The notes under the pieces were generated by a model, which searched no databases, was not told the DNA's origin, and saw nothing but the letters and a program-made list of their open reading frames with translations. From the NCBI GenBank assembly GCA_024509875.1, contig JAMPIV010006401.1:1-64000 (forward strand): DNA of 64,000 bases, written 5' to 3'. The position numbers and the translations under genes were made by a program. This document shows positions 9,625 to 21,893 of the stretch, piece after piece. Numbering within the stretch: the stretch's first letter is position 1; each line of letters starts with the position of its first letter. Origin of the DNA: Oreohelix idahoensis. Its lineage: Eukaryota > Mollusca > Gastropoda > Stylommatophora > Oreohelicidae.

Positions 9625-12215
9625 ATTCTTTACAACCAACAAACTCCAGACTCGCAGTGTCGTCCACACAGATTTGAAGAGACTGTTGTCCTTTAAAACA
9701 TGTTATCTTACGTTGCTGTGATCTATATTCTTTACAACCAACAAACTCTAGACTCGCAGTGTCGTCCACGCAGATTTGAAAAGACTGTTGTCCGTTAAAA
9801 CATGTTATCTCACGTTGCTGTGATCTATATTCTTTACAACCAACAAACTCTAAACTAGCAGTGTCGTCCACACAGATTTGAAGAGACTGTTGTCCGTTAA
9901 AACATGTTACCTTACGTTGCTGTGATCTATATTCTTTACAACCAACAAACTCTAAACTAGCAGTGTCGTCCACACAGATTTGAAGGGACTGTTGTCCGTT
10001 AAAACATGTTACCTTACGTTGCTGTGATCTATATTCTTTACAACAAACAAACTCTAGACTCGCAGTGTCGTCCACACAGATTTGAAGAGACTGTTGTCCT
10101 TTAAAACATGTTATCTTACGTTGCTGTGATCTATATTCTTTACAACCAACAAACTCTAGACTCGCAGTGTCGTCCACACAGATTTGAAAAGACTGTTGTC
10201 CGTTCAAACATGTTACCTTACGTTGCTGTGATCTATATTCTTTACAACCAACAAACTCTAGACTCCGCAAGTGTCGTCCCACACTCTTAGACTCGCATGG
10301 TCGTTACAACCAACAAACTCTAGACTCGCAGTGTCGTCCACACAGATTTGAAGAGACTGTTGTCCGTTAAAACATGTTACCTTACGTTGCTGTGATCTAT
10401 ATTCTTTACAACCAACAAACTCTAGACTCGCAGTGTCGTCCACACAGATTTGAAGAGACTGTTGTCCGTTAAAACATGTTATCTTACGTTGCTGTGATCT
10501 ATATTCTTTACAACCAACAAACTCTAGACTCGCAGTGTCGTCCACACAGATTTGAAGAGACTGTTGTCCGTTAAAACATGTTATCTTACGTTGCTGTGAT
10601 CTATATTCTTTACAACCAACAAACTCTAGACTCGCAGTGTCGTCCACACAGATTTGAAGAGACTGTTGTCCGTTAAAACATGTTATCTTACGTTGCTGTG
10701 ATCTATATTCTTTACAACCAACAAACTCTAGACTCGCAGTGTCGTCCACACAGATTTGAAGAGACTGTTGTCCGTTAAAACTTTGTTATCTTACGTTGCG
10801 TGATCTTATATCTTTACAACCAACAAACTCTTGACTCGCATGTCGTCCACACAGATTTGAAGAGACTGTTGTCCGTTAAAACAAGTTATCTTACGTTGCT
10901 GTGATCTATATTCTTTACAACCAACAAACTCTAGACTCGCAGTGTCGTCCATACAGATTTGAAGAGACTGTCGTCCGTTAAAACAAGTTATCTTACGTTG
11001 CTGTGATCTATAATCTTTACAACCAACAAGCTCTAGACTCGCAGTGTCGTCCACACAGATTTGAAGAGACTGTCGTCCGTTACAACATGTTATCTTACGT
11101 TGCTGTGATCTATAATCTTTACAACCAACAAGCTCTAGACTCGCAGTGTCGTCCACACAGATTTGAAGAGACTGTTGTCCGTTAAAACATGTTATCTTAC
11201 GTTGCTGTGATCTATATTCTTTAAAACCAACAAACTCTAGACTCGCAGTGTCGTCCACACAGATTTAAAGAGACTGTTGTCCGTTACAACATGTTATCTT
11301 ACGTTGCTGTGATCTATAATCTTTACAACCAACAAGCTCTAGACTCGCAGTGTCGTCCACACAGACGTTTGTCCGTTAAAACATGTTTATCTTACGTTAG
11401 ACGTTTGCTGTAATCTAATATACTTTACTAACCAACTAAACTCTAGACTCGCAGTGTCGTCCACACAGATTTGAAGAGACTGTTGTCCGTTAAAACATGT
11501 TATCTTACGTTGCTGTGATCTATATTCTTTAAAACCAACAAACTCTAGACTCGCAGTGTCGTCCACACAGATTTGAAGAGACTGTTGTCCGTTAAAACAT
11601 GTTATCTTACGTTGCTGTGATCTATATTCTTTAAAACCAACAAACTCTAGACTCGCAGTGTGGTCCACACAGATTTGAAGAGACTGTTGTCCGTTAAAAC
11701 ATGTTATCTTACGTTGCTGTGATCTATATTCTTTAAAACCAACAAACTCTAGACTCGCAGTGTCATCCTCACAGATTTGAAGAAACTGTTGTCCGTTAAA
11801 ACATGTTATCTTACGTTGCTGTGATCTATATTCTTTACAACCAACAAACTCTAGACTCGCAGTGTCGTCCACACAGATTTGAAGAGACTGTTGTCCGTTG
11901 AAAATCAGTTATCTTCAACCAACACACGTTTAGCTCGCCGTGTGTTCCACACAGATTTGAAGAGATCCGTTGAAACATGTTATCTTACGTTGCTGTGATC
12001 TATATTCTTTACAACCAACAAACTCTAGACTCGCAGTGTCGTCCACACAGATTTGAAGAGACTGTTGTCCGTTAAAACATGTTATCTTACGTTGCTGTGA
12101 TCTATATTCTTTACAACCAACAAACTCTAGACTCGCAGTGTCGTCCACACAGATTTGAAGAGACTGTTGTCCGTTAAAACATGTTATCTTACGTTGCTGT
12201 GATCTATATTCTTTA
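9625..12215. repeat. 102-bp satellite array, about 25 copies
   Basis: The unit runs from ttctttacaaccaacaaact through the cagatttgaagagactgttg block to gctgtgatctata, and successive copies start 102 bp apart (for example 10401, 10503, 10605). Because 102 is a multiple of three, the minus strand is open across runs of copies as a 34-residue repeat beginning DDTASLEFVGCKEYRSQQRK. Frames break at scrambled junctions near 10265-10310, 10785-10850, 11365-11440 and 11900-11960. Variants are locally clustered: 'aacaagctc' copies near 11000-11350 and 'ttaaaaccaac' copies at 11520-11740, which fits unequal exchange or conversion within the array. I see no promoter or splice signal that would make it a gene. 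Confidence 0.95.
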
Positions 12216-12309
12216 CACCCTACAAATGAAAGAACACGTGATAAAACCTTCCTGGAGACCACCTGCAGTGGTGGTTCATTGTTTTCACAAAGAAACACCA
12301 ATCTCATAT
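12216..12309. other. Junction between two satellites
   Basis: About 95 bp of unique sequence, containing the palindrome-like ccacctgcagtggtgg, separates the 102-bp satellite from the 15-bp satellite. Confidence 0.6.
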
Positions 12310-13646
12310 ATATGTGTGTATTATGCATGTTTGTGTATTATGTATATGTGTGTGTATTATGTATGTGTTTGTATTATGTATTTATGTGTGTATTATGTAT
12401 GTGTGTGTATTATGTATGTATGTGTGTATTATGTTTGTGTGTATTATGTATGTGTGTATTATGTATATGTGTGTATTATGTATGTGTGTGTATTATGTAT
12501 GTGTGTATTATGTATGTGTGTGTGTATTATGTATGTGTGTGTATTATGTATGTGTGTATTATGTATGTGTGTATTATGTATGTGTGTGTGTATTATGTAT
12601 GTGTGTGTATTATGTATGTGTGTATTATGTATGTGTGTATTATGTATGTGTGTGTATTATGTATGTGTGTGTATTATGTATGTGTGTGTATTATGTATGT
12701 GTGTGTATTATGTATGTGTGTGTATTATGTATGTGTGTATTATGTATGTAAGTGGGTGTTATGTATGTGTGACTATTATGTATGTGTGTGTATTATGTAT
12801 GTGTGTGTATTATGTATGTGTGTATTATGTATGTGTGTATTATGTATGTGTGTGTATTATGTTTGTGTGTGTATTATGTATGTGTGTGTATTATGTATGT
12901 GTGTGTATTATGTATGTGTGTGTATTATGTATGTGTGTGTATTATGTATGTGTGTGTATTATGTATGTGTGTGTATTATGTATGTGTGTGTATTATGTAT
13001 GTGTGTATTATGTATGTGTGTGTATTATGTATGTGTGTGTATTATGTATGTGTGTGTATTATGTATGTTTGTGTTATGTATGTGTGTGTATTATGTATGT
13101 GTGTATTATGTATTTGTGTGTATTATGTATGTGTGTATTATATATATGTGTGTATTATGTATATGTGTGTGTATTATGTATGTGTGTGTATTATGTATGT
13201 GTGTATTATGTATGTGTGTGTATTATGTATATGTGTGTATTATGTATGTGTGTATTATGTATGTGTGTGTATTATGTATGTGTGTATTATGTATGTGTGT
13301 ATTATGTATGTGTGTGTGTATTATGTATGTATGTGTGTATTATGTATGTGTGTGTATTATGTATGTGTGTGTATTATGTATGTGTGTATTATGTATGTGT
13401 GTATTATGTATGTGTGTATTATGTATGTATGTGTATTATGTATGTGTGTATATCATGTATGTGTGTATTATGTATGTGTGTATATTATGTATGTGTGTAT
13501 TATGTATGTGTGTATATTATGTATGTGTGTATTATGTATGTGTGTGTATTATGTATGTGTGTATTATGTATATGTGTGTAGTATATATATGTGTGTATTA
13601 TGTATGTGTGTGTATTATGTATGTGTGTATTATGTATGTGTGTATT
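12310..13646. repeat. 15-bp satellite, block 1
   Basis: Tandem units of atgtatgtgtgtatt, with frequent 17-bp variants carrying one more GT. None of the three forward frames contains a stop, so the block gives spurious open frames of several hundred codons reading (MYVCI)n, (CVYYV)n and related strings. It ends at the left LTR of element 1 and resumes at 22608, so blocks 1-3 are one array split by insertions. Confidence 0.95.
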
Positions 13647-14414
13647 ACAACTTGGCATTCCCCGCCAATTGCACATTATCAGGCTGTAGTATAATAGCCG
13701 AAAGCACAGGCCTCGTTCTGAAGTTGGCTGTGTTACTGATGTTAAGCAGGTTAACCCCTCAAACCTGCAGTAATGCGTTATGTGGACATTAAATTTGCAG
13801 CCAAATCTGACGGACTCCCAAAATATATCGTCGTCTCTGGATTTTCTGGATGGTGATGATGCCTAATAGTCTTCAGGATGGGGACTACCTTGAGTCACAA
13901 CATAATAAGTACGTGTTAATGCAGGACCGGGTGAAGCTTTCAGTTCCACAGGACTAGGTACTCTTCTATACAATGTTCTGCCACCGACAAGCGTAATAAT
14001 GGAATAAAAGTCGGACTTACCTGTAAACCAGAAATAATCCACAGAACTTAACAAGAAAACTCTGCTGTCCAATTCCAACGCACAGAGATTCACTGGGGAA
14101 AACTGCCCATCGCAGTCACTCGAAGATTTTCCCCGAAAAACACAATGGACTCTCGTCCTTCAGAAACCAGGACACCTCACGGCTTGCCGGAAGTCTAAAC
14201 TCTCCTTCGCGCTTAATTTTTAAAAAAACCTGCCGCAAGGCACACCCGAACTGTTTTACCTTTGAACTTAACACAATGACCCAAAAGGGAGATAACCCCA
14301 AATCAACCTGACATCGCAAGCAAAGACCCAATTATTCACTCCTAAACTAGGATGAAAAAAAACATACGACCAATAGATCGATGTTTGAAACTCCATTGGA
14401 AAGTGACAGCAACA
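13647..14414 (-). repeat. Element 1 3' LTR
   Basis: About 768 bp with a diverged counterpart at 21894-22607. Shared blocks include acttggcattcc, aggctgtagtataatagccg, gatcgatgtttgaaactcca and the common right end gacagcaaca. The left edge has lost a clear TG and runs straight into satellite. The two copies differ by many small indels, implying either an old insertion or locally poor sequence. Confidence 0.75.
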
Positions 14415-14464
14415 TATTACTACCACCCCCCCCGCCCCCGACTACCCCCCCCCCCCCCCCCCCC
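14415..14464 (-). other. Element 1 G-rich polypurine tract
   Basis: On the element strand, a run of 20 G (plus-strand C20 at 14445-14464) and further G-tracts lead up to the 3' LTR. This is where the polypurine primer for plus-strand DNA synthesis is expected. Four or more G-runs make it a plausible G-quadruplex. Confidence 0.6.
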
Positions 14465-14908
14465 TGTTAAAAAAAATGATACAATTTTTTTTCAAATATA
14501 TTCATGAGCAAGATAGCACGATTATCAATTATGCGCTCATGAAAGAATGAACCTAATATCAGGTACAATAGACGCATAAATAAAGCGTCTGAAGAGGATA
14601 CAAATCATCTCCCTACATAGGAGAAAATATTTCCTTTAAGCCAAACAAACTCAGAGGGTACCATTAAAGAAACTTAAGTTGCTGGCAATATCAATCATAT
14701 ATCAAACATTATTAAATACTATAATTATAGCAATATACAAATATCATGAATTACAATGCTAAATTAGCAACATATCACTGATGGATGGACAAAATCAAAT
14801 TTGTTAAATTCTTTATACATTATCCAATTACATTTGTATTACAATACATTAGGATATTAAGAACAGACAAAAGTCTGAAAGTGTATCAGGAGATCTAGGA
14901 CACAAGAT
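14465..14908. other. Element 1 3' untranslated spacer
   Basis: AT-rich sequence between the RNase H stop and the polypurine tract; no open frame of note. Confidence 0.5.
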
Positions 14909-15571
14909 TTAAATGGAATCATGTGGGCATCTGGACAATATGTCCGCCATCACATTATCCGAACCACGGATAGCTCGCACCGTGAAATGAAAAGGCTGAA
15001 GAGCAATAGCATAACGAGTAGATCTCGAGCTCTTCAAATCCTTACTTTGCATAGCCGTAAGAGCTTTTTGGTCGGTTTCCATAAAGAAATGCGCGCCCAG
15101 AAGGAACCTTTGTAGCTTAAGAATGGACCAAACCATAGCCAACAATTCACGATCTAAAACCGAGTAATTCCTTTCTGCCGCATTTAGCTTCCTAGAAATA
15201 TACATTACAGGATGCAGAGTTCCTGAATATTCCTGCATTAGTGCCGCTCCAATCCCAGTGGAAGAGGCATCACTACGAAGAACAAAAGTCTTATCAATCG
15301 TTGGTAGTCTTAAGATAGGATGAGATGAGAACAAATTCTTAACCTGATCCAATGAAGATTGGCATTCCTGGGACCAACGAACCATATTAGGAGAACCTTT
15401 TTTCAATAGCGATGAAAGTGGTGCCATAATGGAGGACAGATTCTCAATGAATCTTCCATAGAATTGTATCAATCCCAAGAGACTACGCACTTGCTTTTTT
15501 GTCTTCGGAACCGAGATATTTAATATCTTCGAAATGTTTTGGTCCTCTGTCTTCAACAGACCATGACCAAC
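14909..15571 (-). pseudogene. Element 1 RT thumb and RNase H
   Basis: This is the C-terminal end of Pol, which degrades the RNA strand of the RNA-DNA hybrid. Minus-strand translation shows the RT connection (KKQVRSLLGLIQFYGRFI), then RNase H acidic positions in FVLRSDASSTGIGAALMQ, DRELLAMVW, METDQKALT and SDNVMADILSRCP, all four present. It is separated from the main pol frame only by an in-frame TGA (plus-strand tca) at 15572-15574. Element 2 has Arg at the matching codon, so a CGA to TGA CpG transition is the likely cause. It ends with a normal stop at 14909. Confidence 0.88.
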
Positions 15572-17731
15572 TCAATGACCTGGGAAGGAAATTTCACTAA
15601 ACCCAACAAAAGCTTTAGAGGGTTTTGCAGTCAAACTATGCTCACGTAGAGTAGATAGCAATTCCTTTAGACCCAAATAGTGTTCTTCCCAAGTATCGCT
15701 GAAAAGACAGATGTCGTCTAAATATGCGATGACATCTGCACGATCTGATAGAATTCGTCGCATCATGCGCACGAAAGTCGCAGGGGCGTTCATAAGCCCG
15801 AAAGGCATAAAATTCCATTGAAACAGACCCCTAGGTGTCGAAAAAGCAGTGAGAGGTTTGGCGTGTTCCGTCAGTGGGACTTGCCAATAACCTTTCGACA
15901 AGTCTAGTTTAGTAAAGAATTTAGCTTTAGAAAGTCTAATAAGTAGATCATCTAATAACGGCATAGGTTCAGCATCGAACTTCGTAACTTGATTTAATTT
16001 GCGATAGTCAACGCAAAGACGTATGTTATTGTCTTTCTTTCGAACAATAACTATCGACGAAGAATAAGCTGAAGTGGATGGTTCAATTATTTGCAATTGA
16101 ATCATTTCATCCAATTCTTTCTCGACTTGTTCTTGAAAATGAATAGGTATTGCGTATGGTCTTACTCTGATCGGATTACGATCAGTAAGTATGATGTCAT
16201 GTTCTATGACATCTGTGTGTCCAGGAATGTCGGTAAGGACATCCTGATATGATTGTAGCGTAGAGGATACTTGACGTTGCTCCTCAAAAGACAAGTTCGA
16301 AGAGACGGTAACGTTTTTCCATGATTCCGTAGAAGTAAGTGGAATCGCAGGAAGAGGTAAGTTAACGTCAGAAAAAATAGTTTCCTCATCCTGTATAACG
16401 GACAGGGATGAGATGTGACCATGTTGGACTGGAGAGTCGTCCGTCGCCTGGAAAATAGGCTGCAAATAGTCTGGACGTTTAATAAACTCTGTTAGCATAT
16501 TTATATGGAAGGTTTTATGCCTTCCATCCACATCGACAATATAGTCGACATCTGAAATTTTGGAGACTATAGTGTATGGACCTTTCCATGAAATGAGAAG
16601 TCTATTCTCTCTCGAGGGAAGTAAGACAAACGCTTTGTCTCCAGGACAAAGTTGACGTAGGCGCCTTTTCTTGTTAGCAAATCGCCTAGCTTTTTCTTTC
16701 GCAAATTCGGAAGATGAAGTTGCTAATCTGCACGATTCGATAATTTTTTCCCTAAGAGCAATAACATATTCATATGACGATTGTGTATCATCGTCAATAT
16801 TATCGGAAGTTATCAAATCGTGTAACAAGGACATCGGACCGCGCGGTTGCGCGCCAAAGACAAGTTTGAAAGGAGAAAACCCTGTATGCTCGTTGGGAAC
16901 CTCTCTATAGGCAAAGAGAGCTGCAGGTAAGACCCTGTCCCAATCTTCAGGATGATCCTCCGTTATCTTGCCAAGTAAGTTCTTTAGTGTCCTGTTAAGA
17001 CGTTCTACCAATCCATTGGACATTGGATGATAAATACTACTGAGAGACCTTTTAATGTCCAGCGTAGCCATTACCTGAGACATAACGTCCGAAATTAACT
17101 GAGTGCCGTGGTCCGACAGTATTTCTCCGGGGAATCCCAGACGAGAAAATATGAGCCAAAGAGCATCAGCGATATCGACAGTTGATATGCTCTTCAGAGG
17201 AATAGCCTCTGGCCAACGCGTGCACATGTCCACGCAAGTGAGGATAAATTGGTGTCCTCTGGCTGACTTAATCTTGAACGGACCAATGATGTCTATAGCC
17301 ATTTTCTGAAACGGCCGAATCGGAATATCTGCAGCCTGAATAGGAGCAGCATGTCTCGGACCTCTAGACTTGACCTCTTGACAAATTTTGCAAGATCGGC
17401 AATAAATTCGTATGTCTTTATTAACAAATGGCCAAAAGAAAGACGCAAGGACTCTAGTTTTAGTTCTGGAAAAACCCATATGTCCAGCACACTGAGAATC
17501 GTGTGCATGCTGAAGAATTAAGGATCTCATACACTTAGGCACAAGAATTTGCGAGTGCATAGACTTGTCCGAGTGTTGTACCATCCGTACCAATATACCA
17601 TTCTTCATAGTAATATACGATTTGTGATTCGTATTTTGATTGGGATCCCCTTTCTTTGCAAGAAGGAAGAATTTCTTCAAAGACGGATCCTCTTCTTGAC
17701 GTTTAACAAACGAGTCATGGGAAATCACCAA
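15572..17731 (-). pseudogene. Element 1 integrase - GPY/F - RT
   Basis: A 719-codon frame. The integrase zinc finger (H..H..C..C) is in HAHDSQCAGHMGF...YCRSCKICQ at about residues 73-115. The integrase core acidic residues fall in MAIDIIGPF, ILSDHGTQL and SNGLVERLNRTLK (about 145-250). The GPY/F module follows in ISWKGPYTIVSKISDVDYIV (about 380-400). RT comes next, with RLCVDYRKLNQVT, FFTKLDLSKGYWQVPL, FMPFGLMNAP and the catalytic VIAYLDDICLFSD. The chain ends at an in-frame TGA within the RT. Its N-terminus continues upstream into the protease after a 1-nt frameshift near 17790. The integrase-then-RT order on one uninterrupted chain is direct evidence of Gmr1-type organisation. Confidence 0.92.
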
Positions 17732-17765
17732 GTGCTCGTCTTGGCTATCAACTCCATTACTATCA

Positions 17766-18370
17766 TCAGATGAAGTTGTGGGTTTTAAGAGCTTGAGCTC
17801 TTGTCACCACTGCATTGACCGCTTGAATGTTTCGTTCTTCCCAACTAGAAATTTGTTGCGGGGTGCATTCCTTAACCCCATGAATACGACCGATTATAAG
17901 ATCCGCAATAGGATTAGGAAGAAGACATGCATGGACATCTCCTATAAAGAAGGGAGTGTCAATCCTAATAATAGCAGTAGGATAACTTTCCATAGTACCA
18001 CCAAATGTAACACATTTGATTGTTTTCCCAGTGGCACAGCAAGGATCTATCAGAGACTCCCTAACCCCGACGGTAGTACATCCCGAATCGAAAAGTACTG
18101 AGACTAGCCTATCATTTATTAGACCTTTATGTAAGATGAGAGATCCTCTCCCATCATGCGCAACTGTAGCAGGTAGAGCAGGAAGAGGGTGACCACAACT
18201 TAGAGTAGATACAGTCGATGAGTCGAACAATGTTAAGCATTGGGGGCATTCAGTTGCTCTCCCAAAATCGAAAGCACAACCAGTGATAGCCCTAGAGTTA
18301 CCACTATCATTTACTGTATTACAGGCTCCATCAAACTCTTGTTGTGCAGAGTTTGCCTGTTGGAAAGGTC
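17766..18370 (-). pseudogene. Element 1 Cys-rich gag end and aspartic protease
   Basis: The frame reads from a Cys-rich segment (TECPQCLTLF..., LSCGHPLPALP) into a retropepsin with VLFDSGCTTVGVRESLI, where DSG is the active site. A second conserved block, LLPNPIADLIIGRIHGVKE, lies at the end of the fold. It would process the Gag-Pol polyprotein. The frame connects to gag through a shift at the A9 run (plus 18371-18379) and to integrase through a 1-nt shift near 17790. The CPQC...CGH segment replaces the usual CCHC knuckle, and element 2 has the same arrangement. Confidence 0.8.
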
Positions 18371-19051
18371 TTTTTTTTTGTTAAATCTAGGTCTGCCTCG
18401 ATTATCATTTCCCCTGTAATTGCTTCGATTATCGTTTCCCCTGTAATTGTTATCATATTGCCTATTGTAATCATCATTCCGGTTTGAATCCCGGTTTCTA
18501 AATTCACCATCGTCATAATCTTGACGTCGAGAATGATTATCTCGAAAGCTCGAATGGTTATTATTGCGATAACCCTTGCGAAAGTGTCTAAGATTATTAC
18601 CACTAAAATTACGAGAACTACCATCTTGTCTCCAGTTCTTAGACGAAGAACCATCATGTATTGGATTACTCTGCTTATGAGTGTAATTTTGATTACTTAT
18701 TCTATTCCAGTTTTGTTGAGCACCCTGAAATGTTTTATTGAAATTAGGGCCATATGGTGCTGCCGAAGCAGCTGGCAACTCTTCTTTCACTTTAGAATTG
18801 CTAACTGTAGCATGGGGATGCGCGGTGGCGTACTGGCAACAGTATTCCTCCATGTCTTTTAAGTTTTTGGGTTTACGCTCATGAAGAAATGCAAGGAAAG
18901 AATCATTAACTGATGACAAAACCTTGTCTCTAAGTAATAAGTCCATGAGGCCTTCATATGTTTTCTCAGTGTGAGACAACTCAACCCATCGTGTGAATGT
19001 ACGACGTATTTTTGTAACAAACTCAGAGAAATCTAATCCATTTTCTGGCAA
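18311..19051 (-). pseudogene. Element 1 gag, capsid C-terminal part
   Basis: Residues such as FTRWVELSHTEKTYEGLMDL and FLAFLHERKPKNLKDMEEYC match the Gypsy capsid C-terminal (retrotransposon gag) fold. They are followed by a long basic Asn/Arg/Asp/Tyr-rich tail typical of nucleic-acid binding. No CCHC zinc knuckle is present in the tail. The frame is offset by 1 nt from the N-terminal gag frame near 19050 and shifts again at an A9 run before the protease. Confidence 0.8.
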
Positions 19052-19862
19052 GTGTCCTAAAACGAAGACGATAATCTTCCTCTTTCAGCTGGTATTTTTT
19101 TAGCGGTGCTGCTCTGACAACATCATAATTAGTCCTGTCATGTTCGTCTATTGTCATAAGAGTAGTCACTGTGTCACCTGTAAAAAATTCCATCAGTTGT
19201 TCAACATATTTTTCCTTTTTTATGTTATGCGTATCGCATAAAAATTGGAATCTATCTAGATAATCTGCTACGTCATCCTTTAAAGGATTGAAATGAGGTA
19301 GTTTGATCCTACTTACAAACTCCTTTGTCGTACTCGAAGTTGTTTGATGAGCACCTGGACCCGCCAATTTCAATTTCTCTAACTCCAAAGTTGCGAGTCT
19401 TTCAACAAGTTCCATTTTCTGTTTTCTTTCCTCATGTTCCATTTTTCTAATTTCAGCCTCAGCAGCAGCCTGAACTTTTCTCTCCTCAGCAGCAGCTTGA
19501 GCTTTTCTCTCCTCAGCAGCAGCTTGAGCTTTTCTCTCCTCAGCAGCAGCTTGAGCTTGAATTTTTTTGTCTTCCATTTCCATCTGGAAATTTCTTTCAT
19601 CAGCAGCAGCTTTCCTCTCTTCATCCTCTCTTTGATACCTTTTTTCTTCAAGTTCTAATCTTCTATTCTCAGCATCTAGCTTCTTTAGTTCAGCTTCTGC
19701 TCTCCTTTGTTCAGCTTCTGCTTTCAATTTAATTTCCTCTTTTTGTTTCTTTTCTTCTGACTTTAATGCAATGGCGAATTGAGCAGATGAATATTCTTCC
19801 AATTCTTTACCAGACTTACCAAGGGTTAACCCTTGCTGGATGAAGAAATCCAAATTAGACAT
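19023..19862 (-). pseudogene. Element 1 gag N-terminal coiled coil and capsid start
   Basis: I chose the Met at 19862 (MSNLDFFIQQGL) because element 2 gag starts with a similar sequence. About residues 35-160 are an extended charged coiled coil. It contains a 24-bp tandem repeat that encodes AAEERKAQ three to four times. The capsid start (FNPLKDDVADYLDRFQFLCD) follows. Structural proteins with a long N-terminal coiled coil are seen in all three LTR elements of this window. Confidence 0.82.
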
Positions 19863-21893
19863 TCTGTCTAATGAGATCAGAAACCTGAAAAAATTAACTA
19901 AATTACCTTTATATCCCAATCACTGTGGGCACAAGTCTTTTTCTTTTCTTTAAAAGAACTTGCATATATATTTTACCTTGTCTCAATCTTTGTGGACAAC
20001 AAGTCTTTTGGCAAAGAACTTGTATAAATATCTCATATAATAATATTTTATTAACAATCTCTATATGAAGAGTATACCTTATCAATAATAATAATACATG
20101 ACCAAGTGTATGTATGTAGACTGTGTATGACAATAATGTAGTACAATCATAAATACAAAGACAAAAATACAGAACAATGACCAAAAACGTTCGCGGAAGT
20201 CAAATAAACAATACAGCAAAAAGTAAAAAAAATGTTACACAAATGTGTAATGATAACTGCGAAAAGTAAACAAGACAACTAGCAACACTGTTTTTAAAAA
20301 AAAGTTGTAAAGAAATAAACGAAAGGAAGAAGAGACCTACAGATACAAACAAAACAAATCGAAAATCAAAGAATGAAAAAAAAATAACGAAAACAACACT
20401 AACTCATGTCGTCACAGCTAACGTAAATAGCAACAATTGTCGCTCGCAAATCCCAATTAAGGAAATTTGCAGTCCCTAACGACACGCTCTCAATAGATAA
20501 CCTCTATTACGTGGTATTATCTAAAGGAGTCACCTTTACCCAACCAGCCCGCTAAAGAACACAAGAAAAATACACAACAACAGTAGAAGGAACATAAATA
20601 GCAATCAATTCAATGTGTTGCAAAATAAAGCTTAGTCACACATGATATTACAGTAACTAACTTGTTCCTTGCGAACACAGAAACAAAATATCAAGCGCGC
20701 ACTGAATGTCAAATCCACTGTAGCATAAAGTGGTTTTCACGAACATAAAGTTACTATGACCTTCTCGTATCTTGAGTCTTGCACATCGAATGTTTACAAT
20801 TTCGTGTACTGTTTACAAACAGGAACTTGACCTCGAACAATGTAACTTGAATGCTCGGGCGTAGAAAAGTCTGTGTTGACTGAAACGTGTACCGTTTACT
20901 GTAAAGGACTTGACTTGCAGTTGTGGTCCACGTAGCAAATGCCTAGATGTTAACTTCAGTACTTGTCCTGTTGTGGTTTATGTAGCATTATAACATAAAT
21001 GCTCGCACTGTTTATCTGGGTCAACAGTTGATGACCTATTTCTGTCCTGTGTAGACAAAACTTGAAAGCATAGAGCATGTGTGTTATTCTCAGTTGTCCA
21101 CTTTGTTCCTCATGACATGTAGCACATGTAGAAATGTAAATTTCTGGACAACACTGGAGGCATAATAAATGTAGCAAAAGTCACGAAAATGTTAATTTCT
21201 CGCTCTGTCCAGCTTAAACCCACAAAGGTAAGGTGTACTTGCCTTCTACACGAAAATAGCCCCATCATCCAGAAGTGTAAAAGTAGCCTGGTGGGGTGTC
21301 TGTTTAAGGCTGGCGTGCTGTGTACAATGATCTATATAGCCCCATCAAGCTGGTCCTACCAGAAATGTAAATTTCCTGGGCCCACACTGGCGTCATCATA
21401 AATGTATCAGAAGAGCCCACGTAACTGGTCCACCAGAAATTGTAACTGTCTTTTTTCTTTATAGAAGTGTTCACTGGCCCAAGACAGTATACATGTTGTT
21501 TGATGTGTAGTGCTGGGTATGATGAACTGAGTGTGGGTGCGAATGAAGGCGCGAATGTGTTTAGGCTCGTATATATGTAGACACTGCAACCCTTACACTC
21601 ACATGCAGAAGTCAAGGATGCTTGAACACTGCAGGCACGTTTCAAAACATTTATTGACGATAACACACATAGTAGCATCAACAGGAACAGTCATTGTAAA
21701 CAAGGTCATGCTGACCGGTTAAAATCGATAATAAAATACATTCAGGCGTTTCAAAAGGGCTGGTAAACATTCCAATATTCGTGCTCTCATGGTCAATAAA
21801 TAATGTTATTCAATAAGGACAGTTCAAAAATGCCGCCTTGGTATATCTGACTAAAACGCGTCAGATACCTTAAATCACCTGACACATTAGTGG
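19863..21893 (-). other. Element 1 leader
   Basis: A 2-kb untranslated leader lies between the 5' LTR and gag. A segment near 20440-20540 (acctctattacgtggtatta) matches the leader of element 2 near 36330-36420 (acctctatgacgtggtatga), so this part is conserved and may be regulatory. No convincing primer-binding site beginning TGG was found next to the LTR. Confidence 0.55.

Noticed and set aside
12310..13646. CRISPR-like array
   Set aside because: Direct short-unit satellite with no distinct spacers, in an animal-type genome.
12181..13792. Very long open frames of Cys/Val/Tyr/Met (up to about 470 codons)
   Set aside because: They are translations of the 15-bp satellite, which has no stop in any forward frame; all three frames are open at once.
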